Shown: one piece after another, positions 7,410 to 16,308 of the stretch
How positions within the stretch are numbered: position 1 is the stretch's first letter
Layout of the letters: each line of letters starts with the position of its first letter
Origin: Acidobacteriaceae bacterium
GTDB taxonomy: Bacteria > Acidobacteriota > Terriglobia > Terriglobales > Acidobacteriaceae
Reading direction: 5' to 3'
Length of the DNA stretch: 37,673 nt
Assembly (NCBI GenBank): GCA_025360645.1
Contig: JANYBT010000030.1
Location: 1 to 37,673, forward strand
Notes under the pieces: model-generated
The model's database searches: none
The model's input: the letters and a program-made list of their open reading frames with translations, nothing else
What the model was told of the DNA's origin: nothing
Made by a program: the position numbers and the translations under genes

Positions 7410-10123
7410 GTGTTCCAGTTGGTCACCAACACCAGTGGCGAGGACAAGCCTTCCGGGTAGGTGGCGACGACAAAGCGCTGTCCGTCTGAAGCGGGAGCAT
7501 AGGGGACTCCCAGCGGCGCCAGGTAGCCAGCCTGATAAAGCACATGCGGCGGATCCATGGAAAACTCGTCACTGGCTGGGTTGACGCTGACGGCAAAAAA
7601 CGTTACGTCCAACCCGTAGAAGTACATTTCTTTGCTGTCGCCCCGCCAGGTTGGAAACGTGCCGCCACTCTGCGACACTTGCCACCGGCCTCCGCCGCTG
7701 GGGAAGTGAGTGACATAGATTTCTTCCCGTCCCGACTCGGTGGAACTGTAGGCCAGCCAGCGGCCATTGGGAGAGAGGCGATACTGAACAATTCTGGCTT
7801 GGGGAGACGGTGATTGCAGAATTGAAATCGGCTTCTCGTCGCCCGTGGTAGGGAGGGCCCAGATGCCAGCTCCGGAAGGACCCGACTGCTCCAGGTGAAG
7901 CAGGTAGCGACCATCCGGGGACCACTGTGGAGTGAGTTGGGATAAAAATTGTCCGCCAGAATCGCTCTTCATCAACGTTTCTTCCTGGCCGCTGCCGTTG
8001 GCGAATCTTGCGCAGAGGGAGGTTCCCATGGCCGGAGTCGCCCCAGCCTGTTTGGTATAAACCACCCGCTGTCCGTCGGCAGACCAGGAGGGTTCCAGAT
8101 GAGTGGCGCCGCCAAAAGTGAGGCGGGTGCGCGAGCCGCTCGCCAGGTCAAACACCCAAATATCAGCCTGAGGATCCCCCACGGCGATGGCGAGGCGTTT
8201 GCCATCGGGAGAGATCTGGCCGCTGCCTTTGTAAGGGCCCCGTTCCGCCACCTTGCCTAGAGTCTTCCCGCTGCGGTCTTGCCACAACAGATCGATGCCG
8301 CGGGCCTTGGAGCCGGGTTCATAGACCAGTAAGCCGTTTTGGCTGGCGGCGAACGAGGTGTGCCATGTGCCGGAATCATATTCCACCGAGTTGGCGACTG
8401 GCATCGCCTCGCCGGAGAACGTACCCGTGACCGGATCGAACTTCTGAGCCAGCAACGACGATTGAAGATGGTAGAGCAGATAGCCGGACGCATACTGAGC
8501 GTCGGAATCCGCATCAAGCACGCGCTTATATGACCCGTCGAGGAGGGAACCGAGATAAACGCCCTGGTCCGACCCGCCGGAGTGATTGGTAGCGAAAAAC
8601 AAGAAATGCTTTCCGTCGGGTAGGAAGCTGGGCCAGCGATGGGTGGTGTGCTTGGCGCCATCGAACTTCGTCAAGCGTTGCGGGGTTCCGCCCGAGGCGC
8701 TGATTCGCCACAAGGAGTCGCGATAATCCGGCTCGTAGATGATGACGTTGTCCTGGTTCCAGGACCCGCCCCGTGCATTGGGGGCCTCTGCCAGAATGGT
8801 GATCGGGCCGCCAGCGGCTGGGATTTTTTTCAAGTGGCCGTCGGCAAAGAAGCCGATCGATTTGCCGTCGGCAGACCAGAACGGAAAGATCGCACCGTCG
8901 GTGCCGTCGAGGTGCGTTGCGGTCAGGTCGCCGAAGAACTGCACCCAGAGGGTCTGGCGCTGCTTTTGAACGCGAGCGCAAAACGCGACGGCGGTGCCGT
9001 CGGCACTGATCGCCGGAGGACCCGAGAAATCACCGGTGAAGTCGAAGCCAGTCTCGGCGGGAGGAGGTAAATAGGACCGCAGGGTTGGTGCCGGCTCATG
9101 GGCTCGCAGGTTCGACGCGACCAAAGCCGCCAGCAGCAGGGCGGCCGCCGCCGCCCACAGCATGCGCTCGCGCAGGCGACGCCGCGGCGGTTCCAACGGC
9201 GCCGGGCTGATGCCGGAACCGCCCGCCGCAATCCAGCGCAACTCGCGGCCCACATCGGCGGCATTCTGCCAGCGCGATTCCGGATCCTTGGCCAGGCACT
9301 CCTGGACCACGTGGTCGAGCGCGGCCGGCGCCATGGGCTGAATCTTGCTCAGCGGCTCCGGCTCTTTCTCCAGAATGGCTGAGGCCACGGAGATTTGGCT
9401 CTTGCCCTCAAAGGCGTGCTTGCCTGTGATCATCTCGTACAACACGCAGCCAAAGCTGAAGATGTCGCTGCGCGCGTCGGCTTCCCGGCCCTGCAGCACC
9501 TCTGGCGCCATGAACTGGAAGGTGCCGACGATCGAGCCTTGCTGGGTAAGGGCTCCCGGCGAGGCAGCCAACGCCGACAGGTTCATGGTGGGAGTGGAGG
9601 GCGTCAGATGCCCGGTTTCGGCGGAGCCTATCGGGGCAAGTATCGCCGCCGCGGGCTTAGCCAGACCGAAATCCAGCAGCTTGGCGCCGGTGGCGGTGAG
9701 CATAATATTGCCCGGCTTCAAGTCGCGATGCACAATGCCGGCGCGATGGGCTTTCTCCAGCGCATCGCAAATCTGCACTCCGCACTCCAATGCTTGCTTA
9801 AGCGGAAGCGGCCCTTTCTGCAACCGCGTTTCCAGACTCTCGCCCTGCATATACTCCATCACCAGGTAGTCGGTTCCGTCCTGGTTGCCGACATCGTGCA
9901 GCACGCAAATGTGGGGATGGTTCAGGGAAGAGATGGCGCGGGCTTCGCGCTCAAAGCGCTGCTTGGCCTCAGGATTGGAAGAAAGGTGCGGCGGCAGGAT
10001 CTTGAGGGCGACGGTTCGGTCCAGGCGGGTGTCGCGGGCGCGGTACACTTCGCCCATTCCGCCAGCGCCTAGCGGCGCCTGAATCTCATACGGGCCAAGT
10101 TTGGTGCCAGCGGTAAGAGCCAT
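7394..10123 (-). CDS. Receptor-like Ser/Thr protein kinase with C-terminal TolB/WD40-like propeller (kinase 1)
   Basis: This 909-residue protein has a Hanks-type kinase domain at about 12-275: Gly-rich loop GAGGMG (19-24), Lys41 in VALKIL, HRDLKPGN (132-139), DFG (151-153), and APE (206-208). A membrane helix at about 321-337 follows an Arg-rich stretch. The rest (about 345-905) shows TolB/PD40-like propeller motifs such as DGKSIGFFADG, LPDGKHFLFF, SPDGKRLAI and SPDGRYLLHL. The topology would put the kinase inside and the propeller outside. Ligand and substrates are unknown. The active-site residues appear intact. It is a paralogue of the next gene (10197-12761), sharing the start [14 protein letters not shown]. 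It has a TATAAT box 10 nt before the ATG and no Shine-Dalgarno sequence. Confidence 0.93.
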   Translation of the reverse strand: MALTAGTKLGPYEIQAPLGAGGMGEVYRARDTRLDRTVALKILPPHLSSNPEAKQRFEREARAISSLNHPHICVLHDVGNQDGTDYLVMEYMQGESLETRLQKGPLPLKQALECGVQICDALEKAHRAGIVHRDLKPGNIMLTATGAKLLDFGLAKPAAAILAPIGSAETGHLTPSTPTMNLSALAASPGALTQQGSIVGTFQFMAPEVLQGREADARSDIFSFGCVLYEMITGKHAFEGKSQISVASAILEKEPEPLSKIQPMAPAALDHVVQECLAKDPESRWQNAADVGRELRWIAAGGSGISPAPLEPPRRRLRERMLWAAAAALLLAALVASNLRAHEPAPTLRSYLPPPAETGFDFTGDFSGPPAISADGTAVAFCARVQKQRQTLWVQFFGDLTATHLDGTDGAIFPFWSADGKSIGFFADGHLKKIPAAGGPITILAEAPNARGGSWNQDNVIIYEPDYRDSLWRISASGGTPQRLTKFDGAKHTTHRWPSFLPDGKHFLFFATNHSGGSDQGVYLGSLLDGSYKRVLDADSDAQYASGYLLYHLQSSLLAQKFDPVTGTFSGEAMPVANSVEYDSGTWHTSFAASQNGLLVYEPGSKARGIDLLWQDRSGKTLGKVAERGPYKGSGQISPDGKRLAIAVGDPQADIWVFDLASGSRTRLTFGGATHLEPSWSADGQRVVYTKQAGATPAMGTSLCARFANGSGQEETLMKSDSGGQFLSQLTPQWSPDGRYLLHLEQSGPSGAGIWALPTTGDEKPISILQSPSPQARIVQYRLSPNGRWLAYSSTESGREEIYVTHFPSGGGRWQVSQSGGTFPTWRGDSKEMYFYGLDVTFFAVSVNPASDEFSMDPPHVLYQAGYLAPLGVPYAPASDGQRFVVATYPEGLSSPLVLVTNWNTDFKK

Positions 10124-10133
10124 TTGTGGAGTG

Positions 10134-10139
10134 ATTATA
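10134..10139 (-). promoter_or_regulatory. -10 box of kinase 1, probably leaderless
   Basis: TATAAT on the minus strand, inside ATATATAAT, ends 10 nt before the ATG at 10121-10123. A start about 7 nt downstream of the box would leave a leader of only a few nt. The same GCG(G)AAC..ATATATAAT arrangement precedes kinase 2. A TGTT-CGCGA-AACA inverted repeat at about 10142-10154 borders the box and could be an operator. Confidence 0.5.
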
Positions 10140-10196
10140 TATGTTCGCGAAACATGAGCCTTGGCAGTCCGCGCGGCTCTTTTACTCCAATCCTAA

Positions 10197-12761
10197 CTAC
10201 TCCAATCCCTCGACCACCGACAGAGTCCCCAGAACTCGCGTGGCGCTGTAGGCATAGGTCTTACTGGCCTCGGCATAGACCAGCCTGATTTTTCTTACGG
10301 AACCGGCTTTGTCGCTCAGCGCCATCGTCGTGAGCGGGATGTGCTTTCCGGTCGCGACTTCCACACGGTAGAGACTTGCCTCCGAAGGTGTGGCCGAAGT
10401 GACCAACAGAGCTTCTCCATCCAGCGTCCATCGTTGCAAGACTTCCTCGGGCCCAATCCCTGGGACCACCTGCATCTTCTGGGTCTCAAGATTGAAGACC
10501 GCCCATTCCGCGGACCCATTTCGACCGGCAATCCGCTTGCCATCATTGGCTACAGAAATCCCGGTGAAATCGGGCGGACCGATGGGTCGGGGTAGCCCAC
10601 CCTCGATATCCAACTCATAGGTGCGGAGCGGCTGCCCTTGGGGCGCCCCGTCGAGCAGCAAATGCTTGCCATCGGGGAACCATGACACCAAGCTGTCCAG
10701 AGTCACGAGGTCGCCCAAAGGCAGACGGCGGCTGTCTCCGGTTCCGACTGGGTTCAGCGCAACCTGTGGTGGCCGGGTTGGCAGTTGAGCCGCGGTCATG
10801 GTACCGTCCGGCGAAAATCTTGGGACAGCGCCCGGGCCCAACGCCACCGGCGCAGAGCCATCGAGTTTCCGGTATCCCACCAGATACAACGTACCGGCGG
10901 TGGGCCCGCCGTATTCCAGGAAAACGATGGCCTTCCCGTTTGGCAAAATGTCTGGGCTGGTGGACCCATTGAACCATTCCAGACCGCGACGTTCTTTGCC
11001 GGTCGCGGGGTCGATCCCGGTGATTTCGGTGCGATGGTCCTCGCTGGAGAGCAGCACGCGCCCATCCGCCGCGATGTCCAGAAGGCGCATTCGACGCGGC
11101 GCCGACAGGATTTCGCGGACTTTGCCCCCCAGGCTGACTCCGTAAAGAAGTTGATCGGCGGATCCCTGGGCGGCAGTGAACCAGATTTCCGTACCGGTGC
11201 GCGACCAAGCCAACCCCTGCGCACCGGCAAATTCCTCGGTTAGTTGTTTATGGTTTCCGGCAGCATCCACTAAGGCCACCCAGCCCCGGTCGTCGCCATA
11301 CAACGGATGTTCTAGAAAGGCGACTTCTTTGCCGCTGGGCGATACGCGTACGTAATCGGCATAACCGGCGGTAGTGTAAAGCACCTTTCCGACCGGGTAC
11401 TCCAATTGGACCTGGCGGTTGGCCTTGCGAACCACTGCCAGTGACTTGCCATCCGGACTATAGTCCGCGGCAATGACGTCCTTCTGTTGCACGCGCGGCG
11501 AACCCCCGGCCATTTGAGTCTGCGCCATGGTTCCAATTAGGAAAGCTGACTCGAACACCGGATCGACGGCAAGTTCCACATCGCCACTGGGGGAAAGCGC
11601 CAGGAGTGCCGCGCCCGGCAAATCCACTTTCACCGACTGCGGGAATTCCGTGCGGACGGAGTAAACCTGGAGTGGATCATTGTTCCATTGAGCGCTGTAG
11701 AGGATGGTTTGCCCGTCGTTGGCAAAGCGCGCACTCGAGGGATAGCCCTGTTGATAGGTCAGCCGAGTGTATTTCGGTTGCGCTTTGGTGGCGGACTTTC
11801 GCCCGACCAGCCACATCGCTCCGGCCAGGAGGCAAACGGCGATGGCCGCCGCTGCCCAAGGCCACCAGGCGCGCACTGCCTTGGGCTGTGCCAGGTTTTT
11901 GGTGGACGAGGTTCCGCTCAGCGATTCAATGGCAAACGCCAGATCGCTCGCCGATTGGAATCGGCGCTCGACATTTTTTTCCAGGCAGCGACCGAGAATG
12001 CGTTGCAATCCCAGCGGACCTTGCCAGCCGGTTTCGCTCAGTTCGGGAGGCTCTTCGCGCAAAATGGCAGTCATGGTTTCAGCGGAGGTGTTGCGTTTGA
12101 AGGCCCGCTTGCCAGTGAGCATTTCGTAGAGCACTGCGCCAAAACTGAAAATATCGGAGCGAGCGTCAGTGGCCTCGCCGCGCACCTGTTCGGGCGACAT
12201 ATAGCCGACCGTGCCCATCACCATGCCGGGCGAGGTGGCTCCGCTGGCCAGAGTCAATTGGGTTTCGTTGCTGTCCTTGGGAAGCGCCAGCTTCGCCAGG
12301 CCGAAGTCGAGGATTTTGACTCGACCATCGCGGGTGATAAAAATATTCTCCGGTTTCAGGTCGCGATGGATGACTGCCTTCTCGTGAGCCGCCGCCAGTC
12401 CCTGGGCGATGCCGAGCGCGTACTCGATGGTGCGCCGCACCGGCAGCGGCCCCGCGTCAAGTGTTTCCCGCAGCGAGGTTCCGTCCAGAAGCTCGCTGAC
12501 CAGAAAGGGCGCGCCGGCATGGGTTCCGATGTCGTGGATGCCGAGAATGTTGGGATGGTTCAAAGCTGCGATGGTGCGGGCTTCCTGCTCGAAACGGTGC
12601 AGCCGGTCGGCGTCGGCGGTGAGCGACTCCAGCAGGACTTTAATGGCGACATCGCGTCCCAAACGGGTGTCCTTCGCGCGGTACACTTCGCCCATTCCGC
12701 CCGAACCCAGCGGCGCAACGATTTCGTAGGGACCGAGTTTGGTACCGGCGGTAAGGGCCAT
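10197..12761 (-). CDS. Receptor-like Ser/Thr protein kinase with C-terminal propeller (kinase 2)
   Basis: This 854-residue paralogue of the preceding gene has its kinase domain at about 12-280: GSGGMG (19-24), Lys41 in [14 protein letters not shown] (132-139), DFG (152-154), and SPE in [12 protein letters not shown] Trp-rich membrane helix lies at about 300-319. The 530-residue extracytoplasmic part is beta-rich with PD40/TolB-like motifs ([47 protein letters not shown]), though less regular than in kinase 1. The kinase regions are clearly similar while the sensor parts have diverged, so the two probably sense different signals. It lies 73 bases upstream of kinase 1 on the same strand and has its own TATAAT box, so it is separately transcribed at least in part. 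Confidence 0.93.
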   Translation of the reverse strand: MALTAGTKLGPYEIVAPLGSGGMGEVYRAKDTRLGRDVAIKVLLESLTADADRLHRFEQEARTIAALNHPNILGIHDIGTHAGAPFLVSELLDGTSLRETLDAGPLPVRRTIEYALGIAQGLAAAHEKAVIHRDLKPENIFITRDGRVKILDFGLAKLALPKDSNETQLTLASGATSPGMVMGTVGYMSPEQVRGEATDARSDIFSFGAVLYEMLTGKRAFKRNTSAETMTAILREEPPELSETGWQGPLGLQRILGRCLEKNVERRFQSASDLAFAIESLSGTSSTKNLAQPKAVRAWWPWAAAAIAVCLLAGAMWLVGRKSATKAQPKYTRLTYQQGYPSSARFANDGQTILYSAQWNNDPLQVYSVRTEFPQSVKVDLPGAALLALSPSGDVELAVDPVFESAFLIGTMAQTQMAGGSPRVQQKDVIAADYSPDGKSLAVVRKANRQVQLEYPVGKVLYTTAGYADYVRVSPSGKEVAFLEHPLYGDDRGWVALVDAAGNHKQLTEEFAGAQGLAWSRTGTEIWFTAAQGSADQLLYGVSLGGKVREILSAPRRMRLLDIAADGRVLLSSEDHRTEITGIDPATGKERRGLEWFNGSTSPDILPNGKAIVFLEYGGPTAGTLYLVGYRKLDGSAPVALGPGAVPRFSPDGTMTAAQLPTRPPQVALNPVGTGDSRRLPLGDLVTLDSLVSWFPDGKHLLLDGAPQGQPLRTYELDIEGGLPRPIGPPDFTGISVANDGKRIAGRNGSAEWAVFNLETQKMQVVPGIGPEEVLQRWTLDGEALLVTSATPSEASLYRVEVATGKHIPLTTMALSDKAGSVRKIRLVYAEASKTYAYSATRVLGTLSVVEGLE

Positions 12762-12772
12762 GGGAAGTTGCC

Positions 12773-12778
12773 ATTATA
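12773..12778 (-). promoter_or_regulatory. -10 box of kinase 2, probably leaderless
   Basis: TATAAT within TATATATAAT on the minus strand ends 11 nt before the ATG at 12759-12761. A TTGTCT that could serve as a -35 lies 15 nt upstream of the box. The short distance to the start codon implies a leader of only a few bases. Confidence 0.5.
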
Positions 12779-12903
12779 TATACGTTCCGCAGGAGACAAG
12801 TTGCGCGACAGCGTCCGAAGCGGTTGCGTGTGGCGCGGCGGTGGGGAAGATTGGGCGGTGTGGACAGCCTGGGTGGGCCACCCGACACGGGCGGGGAATG
12901 TTG

Positions 12904-13968
12904 TTACACAGGCCGTCGCGGCATCAAGCAGCAATCCAGCGGACACACGTCGTGGCTGGGGCCGAATGCGCCCAGGGCGAGGCGCACCGGATCCGCCGAC
13001 ATGCGTTCCACGATCAACTCGCGAATCATGCTGATGAAAGCCGGGTGTGCTCCCACTGTGCCGGCGCGGGCCATGGGCAGGTCAAGCTGCTGGCAGAGGT
13101 CGAGCGCTTCGGTATCGAGATCGTAGAGAACTTCCATGTGGTCGGAGATGAAACCGATGGGCGCGATGACCACTGCCGGCGCCGCCTGCTCCTGCTTCAC
13201 TTGGCGCAGGTAGTCGAGGATATCGGGCTCCAGCCAGGGTTGAGTGGCGGGACCGCTGCGGCTCTGGAAGACCAGGCGATGCGTCGGTCTGGCCAGTTCA
13301 TTCGAAACCAGGCCGGAGCGGCCCACTTCGGCAGAGACCAGGCGGCAGGCCTCCTCCAGTTGCTTGACGTAATTGCATCCCTGGGCCATGGAAAGCGGAA
13401 TGCTGTGGGCGGTGAAGATGATGTGAGCCTGGTCGCGCAGAGGCTCGGGGAGTTGGGCGGTGGCGGTGCGCACGCGTTCCGCCATGGGCAGCACAAATCC
13501 GGGATGGTTGAAGAATACGCGCAGCTTGTCCACCTGCGGCGCGCCTTCGCCTACTTCGGCCTGGGCGGCGGCGATGTTCTCGCGATACTGGCGGCAGCCG
13601 GAGTAAGAACTGTAGGCGGAGGTAAAGAATCCGAGGGCGCGCTGGATGCCGTCCGCCTTCATCTGGCGCAGAGTATCGGCCAGCATGGGATGCCAGTTGC
13701 GATTGCCCCAGTAGATCGGCAGGTGGGGCCCGTGCTGGGCCAGTTCAGCATCAAGAGCCGCGATCAACTGACGGTTCTGCTGGTTGATGGGGCTGCGTCC
13801 GCCGAAATGCTGGTAGTGCTCAGACACGGCCAGCATGCGTTCGCGGGGCACGTTTTTGCCTCGCAACACGTTTTCCAGGAAAGGCATGACTTCCTCGGGG
13901 GCTTCAGGGCCGCCAAAGGAAACCAGGAGGATGGCATCGTAGTTGGGATTCGGGTTGATCTCGGTCAT
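12904..13968 (-). CDS. hemH: Ferrochelatase with cysteines for a [2Fe-2S] cluster
   Basis: Ferrochelatase inserts Fe2+ into a porphyrin late in heme synthesis. The protein has 354 residues. It shows LLVSFGGPEAPEEVMPFL at the N terminus, the YWGNRNW motif, TSAYSSYSGCRQYRENI, and the active-site His in FTAHSIPLSMAQG (about H188); PIGFISDHMEVLYDLDTEA follows near the C terminus. Cys125, Cys342, Cys346 and Cys347 correspond in kind to the cluster ligands known from Mycobacterium and Myxococcus ferrochelatases (one internal Cys, three C-terminal), so a [2Fe-2S] cluster is likely by inference. Whether the substrate is protoporphyrin or coproporphyrin is not decided by the sequence. A 15-bp tandem repeat lies 9 bases before the start codon. 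The cytochrome c gene lies 230 bases upstream on the same strand. Confidence 0.94.
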   Translation of the reverse strand: MTEINPNPNYDAILLVSFGGPEAPEEVMPFLENVLRGKNVPRERMLAVSEHYQHFGGRSPINQQNRQLIAALDAELAQHGPHLPIYWGNRNWHPMLADTLRQMKADGIQRALGFFTSAYSSYSGCRQYRENIAAAQAEVGEGAPQVDKLRVFFNHPGFVLPMAERVRTATAQLPEPLRDQAHIIFTAHSIPLSMAQGCNYVKQLEEACRLVSAEVGRSGLVSNELARPTHRLVFQSRSGPATQPWLEPDILDYLRQVKQEQAAPAVVIAPIGFISDHMEVLYDLDTEALDLCQQLDLPMARAGTVGAHPAFISMIRELIVERMSADPVRLALGAFGPSHDVCPLDCCLMPRRPV

Positions 13969-13977
13969 GGAAAGGGC

Positions 13978-14007
13978 TTGGAGCGATCAGAATTGGAGCG
14001 CTCAGAA
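13978..14007. repeat. 15-bp tandem repeat just upstream of hemH
   Basis: TTGGAGCGATCAGAA (13978-13992) is followed directly by TTGGAGCGCTCAGAA (13993-14007), with one mismatch. The array starts 9 bases before the hemH ATG (minus strand), so it sits in the leader or promoter and could bind a regulator. Confidence 0.6.
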
Positions 14008-14198
14008 AATTATCAGATTCCGGCGCAGCCTGACTTGATTGTCGCACTTGCGAGACATCCGCCGGGAGGGGAGCTCCGTTGGAATAAGAGTTGCGCAGTT
14101 TTTCTTGAGGAGAAAGCGAGGAGAAAGGGCCAGGGCGGACGGGGCGACTCGAAACAGCCAGCCACCCCTCCCGTCGGATGCTGCGCAAAAAGCGGAAG

Positions 14199-14516
14199 CT
14201 ACTTCTTCAGGCCGCGGACGTATTTCACGAGCTCGTTGATCTGGTCCGCGCTCAACTTGCCGTCATAGGCGGGCATCTTGCCTTTGCCCTTGGTGATGAG
14301 GGCGTTCAGGTCGGCGTCCGACTGCTTCTGGACGTCAGCCGAGGCCAGGTCGCGCAGCTTCAGGCTTTTCCCCATGCCGGTTTCGCCCTTACCATCCGCG
14401 CCATGGCACAAAGCGCACTTGGCTTTGAAGGTGTCGCCAGCATCGGCAAATGACCAAGTGGAAAACACAAAAGTGACCGCCAACAGAACCAGAAAGATTC
14501 GAAAGGTATTTTTCAT
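14199..14516 (-). CDS. Small secreted c-type cytochrome
   Basis: This 105-residue protein has a signal peptide (MKNTFRIFLVLLAVTFVFS, cleaved near SFA-DAG), one heme c motif CALCH and a likely axial Met in GKGKMPAYDGK. It is a class I monoheme cytochrome c resembling the cbb3-type/c6-like periplasmic carriers (cytochrome_CBB3 domain). It probably carries electrons in the periplasm; its partner is unknown. A clear ribosome site, GAGGAGA, lies about 8 nt before the ATG. hemH lies downstream on the same strand, which fits a heme theme, but the 230-base gap gives no proof of an operon. Confidence 0.9.
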   Translation of the reverse strand: MKNTFRIFLVLLAVTFVFSTWSFADAGDTFKAKCALCHGADGKGETGMGKSLKLRDLASADVQKQSDADLNALITKGKGKMPAYDGKLSADQINELVKYVRGLKK

Positions 14517-14904
14517 TTCCAGCGTCTCCTCGTTGAGTGAATGAATGAATGCAATTGCCGCGTGTCCCGCAAACCTGAGCGCAGAGTTGACGGCGACTTA
14601 ACATAGCAGAAACGAGAGGCGAAACGATGTGTTTTGCATCACAGTTTTGAAATTTTGTTGCGATTTGCAACAGCCAGCCATCGGCACGAGTTTGGCCTGC
14701 TGAGTTTCCCACCGCGCTCGCTCCCCGCAAAAAGACACTGGCGACGAGTGATATGCCGCAGTAAGACCGTCCAAAAGGCCAGCCCTGCAAATGGCGTGGC
14801 CTGTAAGTGATTGAGACTAATAGGGCAGGTTCAATTTCGATCTCGCTTCAGGTTTGGCTATCGCTTTGCCTGAACTGAGGCAGGGCAAGCTGGGAAACGA
14901 GCCA
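14517..14904. other. Divergent intergenic region between cytochrome c and the GluTR-like gene
   Basis: No gene is seen in these 388 bases. They hold the cytochrome c ribosome site, a TGAA microrepeat (14538-14551), a small hairpin GTTGC/GCAAC (14657-14671) and a better hairpin at 14776-14802 (AGGCCA-GCC paired with GGC-TGGCCT, one bulge). Promoters for both genes must lie here, but no convincing -35/-10 pair could be read. Confidence 0.5.
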
Positions 14905-15681
14905 ATGCAACCGAACTTCATGATCATCGGGCTGACCCAAGACACGGCGCCGGCGTCGGTGTGGCAGCGGTTTTGGATCAGCGATAGCCGGACCTACGAA
15001 GCCCTGGGGGAGTTGTCACGGGCGGAGGGCGTGGAGGAACTGGTGGTGGTGGCCAGCCATGAACGGACCGAGTTCTTGCTCTGGACCGCCGATGCCAGCC
15101 TGGCCGCCAATTCGGTGTTGCGGTTCCTGACTGCGGAGTACGGGCTGACCTTGTGCGAATGGAAAACGTTTTACCGCCGGTTGGATGAATCCGCGCTGGA
15201 GCATTTGTTCCGCACTGCCGCCGGTCCGCGAGGGGCTTCCGAACTGGAGACGGCGCTACAGCAAGCGCAGAGCCTGGGGGCTTGCGGCACGGTACTGGCT
15301 GCGGTGCTGCAGAAAGCTCTGGCGGTGGCGCAAAGCGCTAGCAGCATTGGCCAAGACGAGGTATTTCGCAGCGAAGCTCGCCGGTTCCAGAAAGAATTGC
15401 TGGCCGGTTATGGCGCGGCGTTCACCTTCAAGCTGCGCCACCGCATCAGCGAGTTTTGCCGCAAAGAGTTGGAGATCTTCGCGCGGCAATATGGGCCGCT
15501 CCCGGAAGACCAAGAACGGCTGCTGAAACAAGTTTCCTGGCGGGTGGCCCAGAAAGCAGCGGCGGAGGTGACTCGCGAAGTAAGCCAAATCGCCGACCGC
15601 AGCGACCGGGAGGGAACACAACTGCTGCTGAATCGGATGCTGGAACCGGAGAAACGGGTTGCGGCGAGTGCAGCCAAATAA
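14905..15681 (+). CDS. Glutamyl-tRNA-reductase-like protein lacking catalytic Cys and NADPH domain
   Basis: This 258-residue protein is collinear with the N-terminal domain of HemA: MIIGLTQDTAP fits the GxNHxTAP start, VVVASHERTEF fits the LSTCNRTEL motif, and ALEHLFRTAAGPRGASELE fits the region before the GEPQILGQ motif. The catalytic Cys is replaced by His (about residue 52) and GEPQILGQ is not conserved. The whole Rossmann NADPH domain is missing; after about residue 150 the sequence passes to a helical part (EARRFQKELL ... FCRKELEIFARQYG ... LLNRML) like the HemA dimerisation domain. It should not be a working reductase; a regulatory or scaffold role is conceivable. The start ATG at 14905 is chosen because the HemA-like part begins there; a TTG at 14854 is in frame. 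A strong terminator follows at 15766. Confidence 0.75.
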   Translation: MQPNFMIIGLTQDTAPASVWQRFWISDSRTYEALGELSRAEGVEELVVVASHERTEFLLWTADASLAANSVLRFLTAEYGLTLCEWKTFYRRLDESALEHLFRTAAGPRGASELETALQQAQSLGACGTVLAAVLQKALAVAQSASSIGQDEVFRSEARRFQKELLAGYGAAFTFKLRHRISEFCRKELEIFARQYGPLPEDQERLLKQVSWRVAQKAAAEVTREVSQIADRSDREGTQLLLNRMLEPEKRVAASAAK

Positions 15682-15765
15682 GCGGCAGGCAGAGAAAACA
15701 CGGTAATCATTAGACTCGATTCATAACCCTTCTCCATTCGTACAGGTATCCATTCATACTGGCAG

Positions 15766-15789
15766 GGCCCTCGCGAGAGGGCCTTTTTT
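15766..15789 (+). terminator. Rho-independent terminator
   Basis: A perfect 7-bp stem, GGCCCTC (15766-15772) and GAGGGCC (15777-15783), closes a GCGA tetraloop and is followed directly by TTTTTT. It lies 85 bases after the stop of the GluTR-like gene and ends that transcript. Confidence 0.9.
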
Positions 15790-15855
15790 CATGCGTGCAA
15801 CCTCGTGGCGGGCGCATCTCCGATAGAATAAGAGTTTGATGAAGAGAGAAGAGTG

Positions 15856-16293
15856 ATGCCGGAACGAACCTTTACCCTGGCGGAGGCGCAAGGCTTGCTG
15901 CAAACCCTGGAGTCGCTGTTGCGTAGCGCCATCCAGAACAAGAAGCTGATCGAGGAAGTGGACCGGCTGTTCGAGGAAACTGCCTACCGGGTGCTGATGA
16001 ATGGGGGCATGTTGCTGGACAGTAAACACCTGGCGCGGCGGAAGGCGGAGCGGGAGCATGCCATTCAGCGGGCGCGGGACGCGGTCGCCGAAATCGACGC
16101 GATCGGGGTGCAGGTAAAGGACCTCGACATCGGATTGCTGGATTTTCCCTGCGAAGTGGAAGGCGAAATCATCCTGCTGTGCTGGAAGATGGGCGAGGCC
16201 AAGATCACGCACTGGCACAATACCAGCGAGGGCTTTGCCAGCCGCAAACCGATCGACGAACGGATTGAGCGCGCCGGGAAACGCGAGACCTAG
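15856..16293 (+). CDS. DUF2203 family protein
   Basis: This 145-residue cytoplasmic protein has the DUF2203 pattern: FTLAEAQGLLQTLESLL at the start, a long helical, charged middle part (coiled-coil-like, about 15-80), then the C-terminal GVQVKDLDIGLLDFPCEVEGEIILLCWKMGE motif and HWHNTSEGFASRKPID. The family has no known function. The ATG at 15856 is preceded by AGAGAAGAG, a fair ribosome site; a GTG directly upstream at 15853 is an alternative. The gene stands alone between the terminator at 15766 and a hairpin at 16351. Confidence 0.88.
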   Translation: MPERTFTLAEAQGLLQTLESLLRSAIQNKKLIEEVDRLFEETAYRVLMNGGMLLDSKHLARRKAEREHAIQRARDAVAEIDAIGVQVKDLDIGLLDFPCEVEGEIILLCWKMGEAKITHWHNTSEGFASRKPIDERIERAGKRET

Positions 16294-16308
16294 GGCGCAC
16301 ACTTCAGT

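Noticed and set aside
11688-13034. A 448-codon open frame on the plus strand
   Set aside because: It is antisense to the kinase domain of kinase 2 and has no family features.
12739-14268. A 509-codon open frame on the plus strand
   Set aside because: It runs antisense to hemH, which has clear family motifs; the translated frame has no recognisable domain and is a product of high GC.
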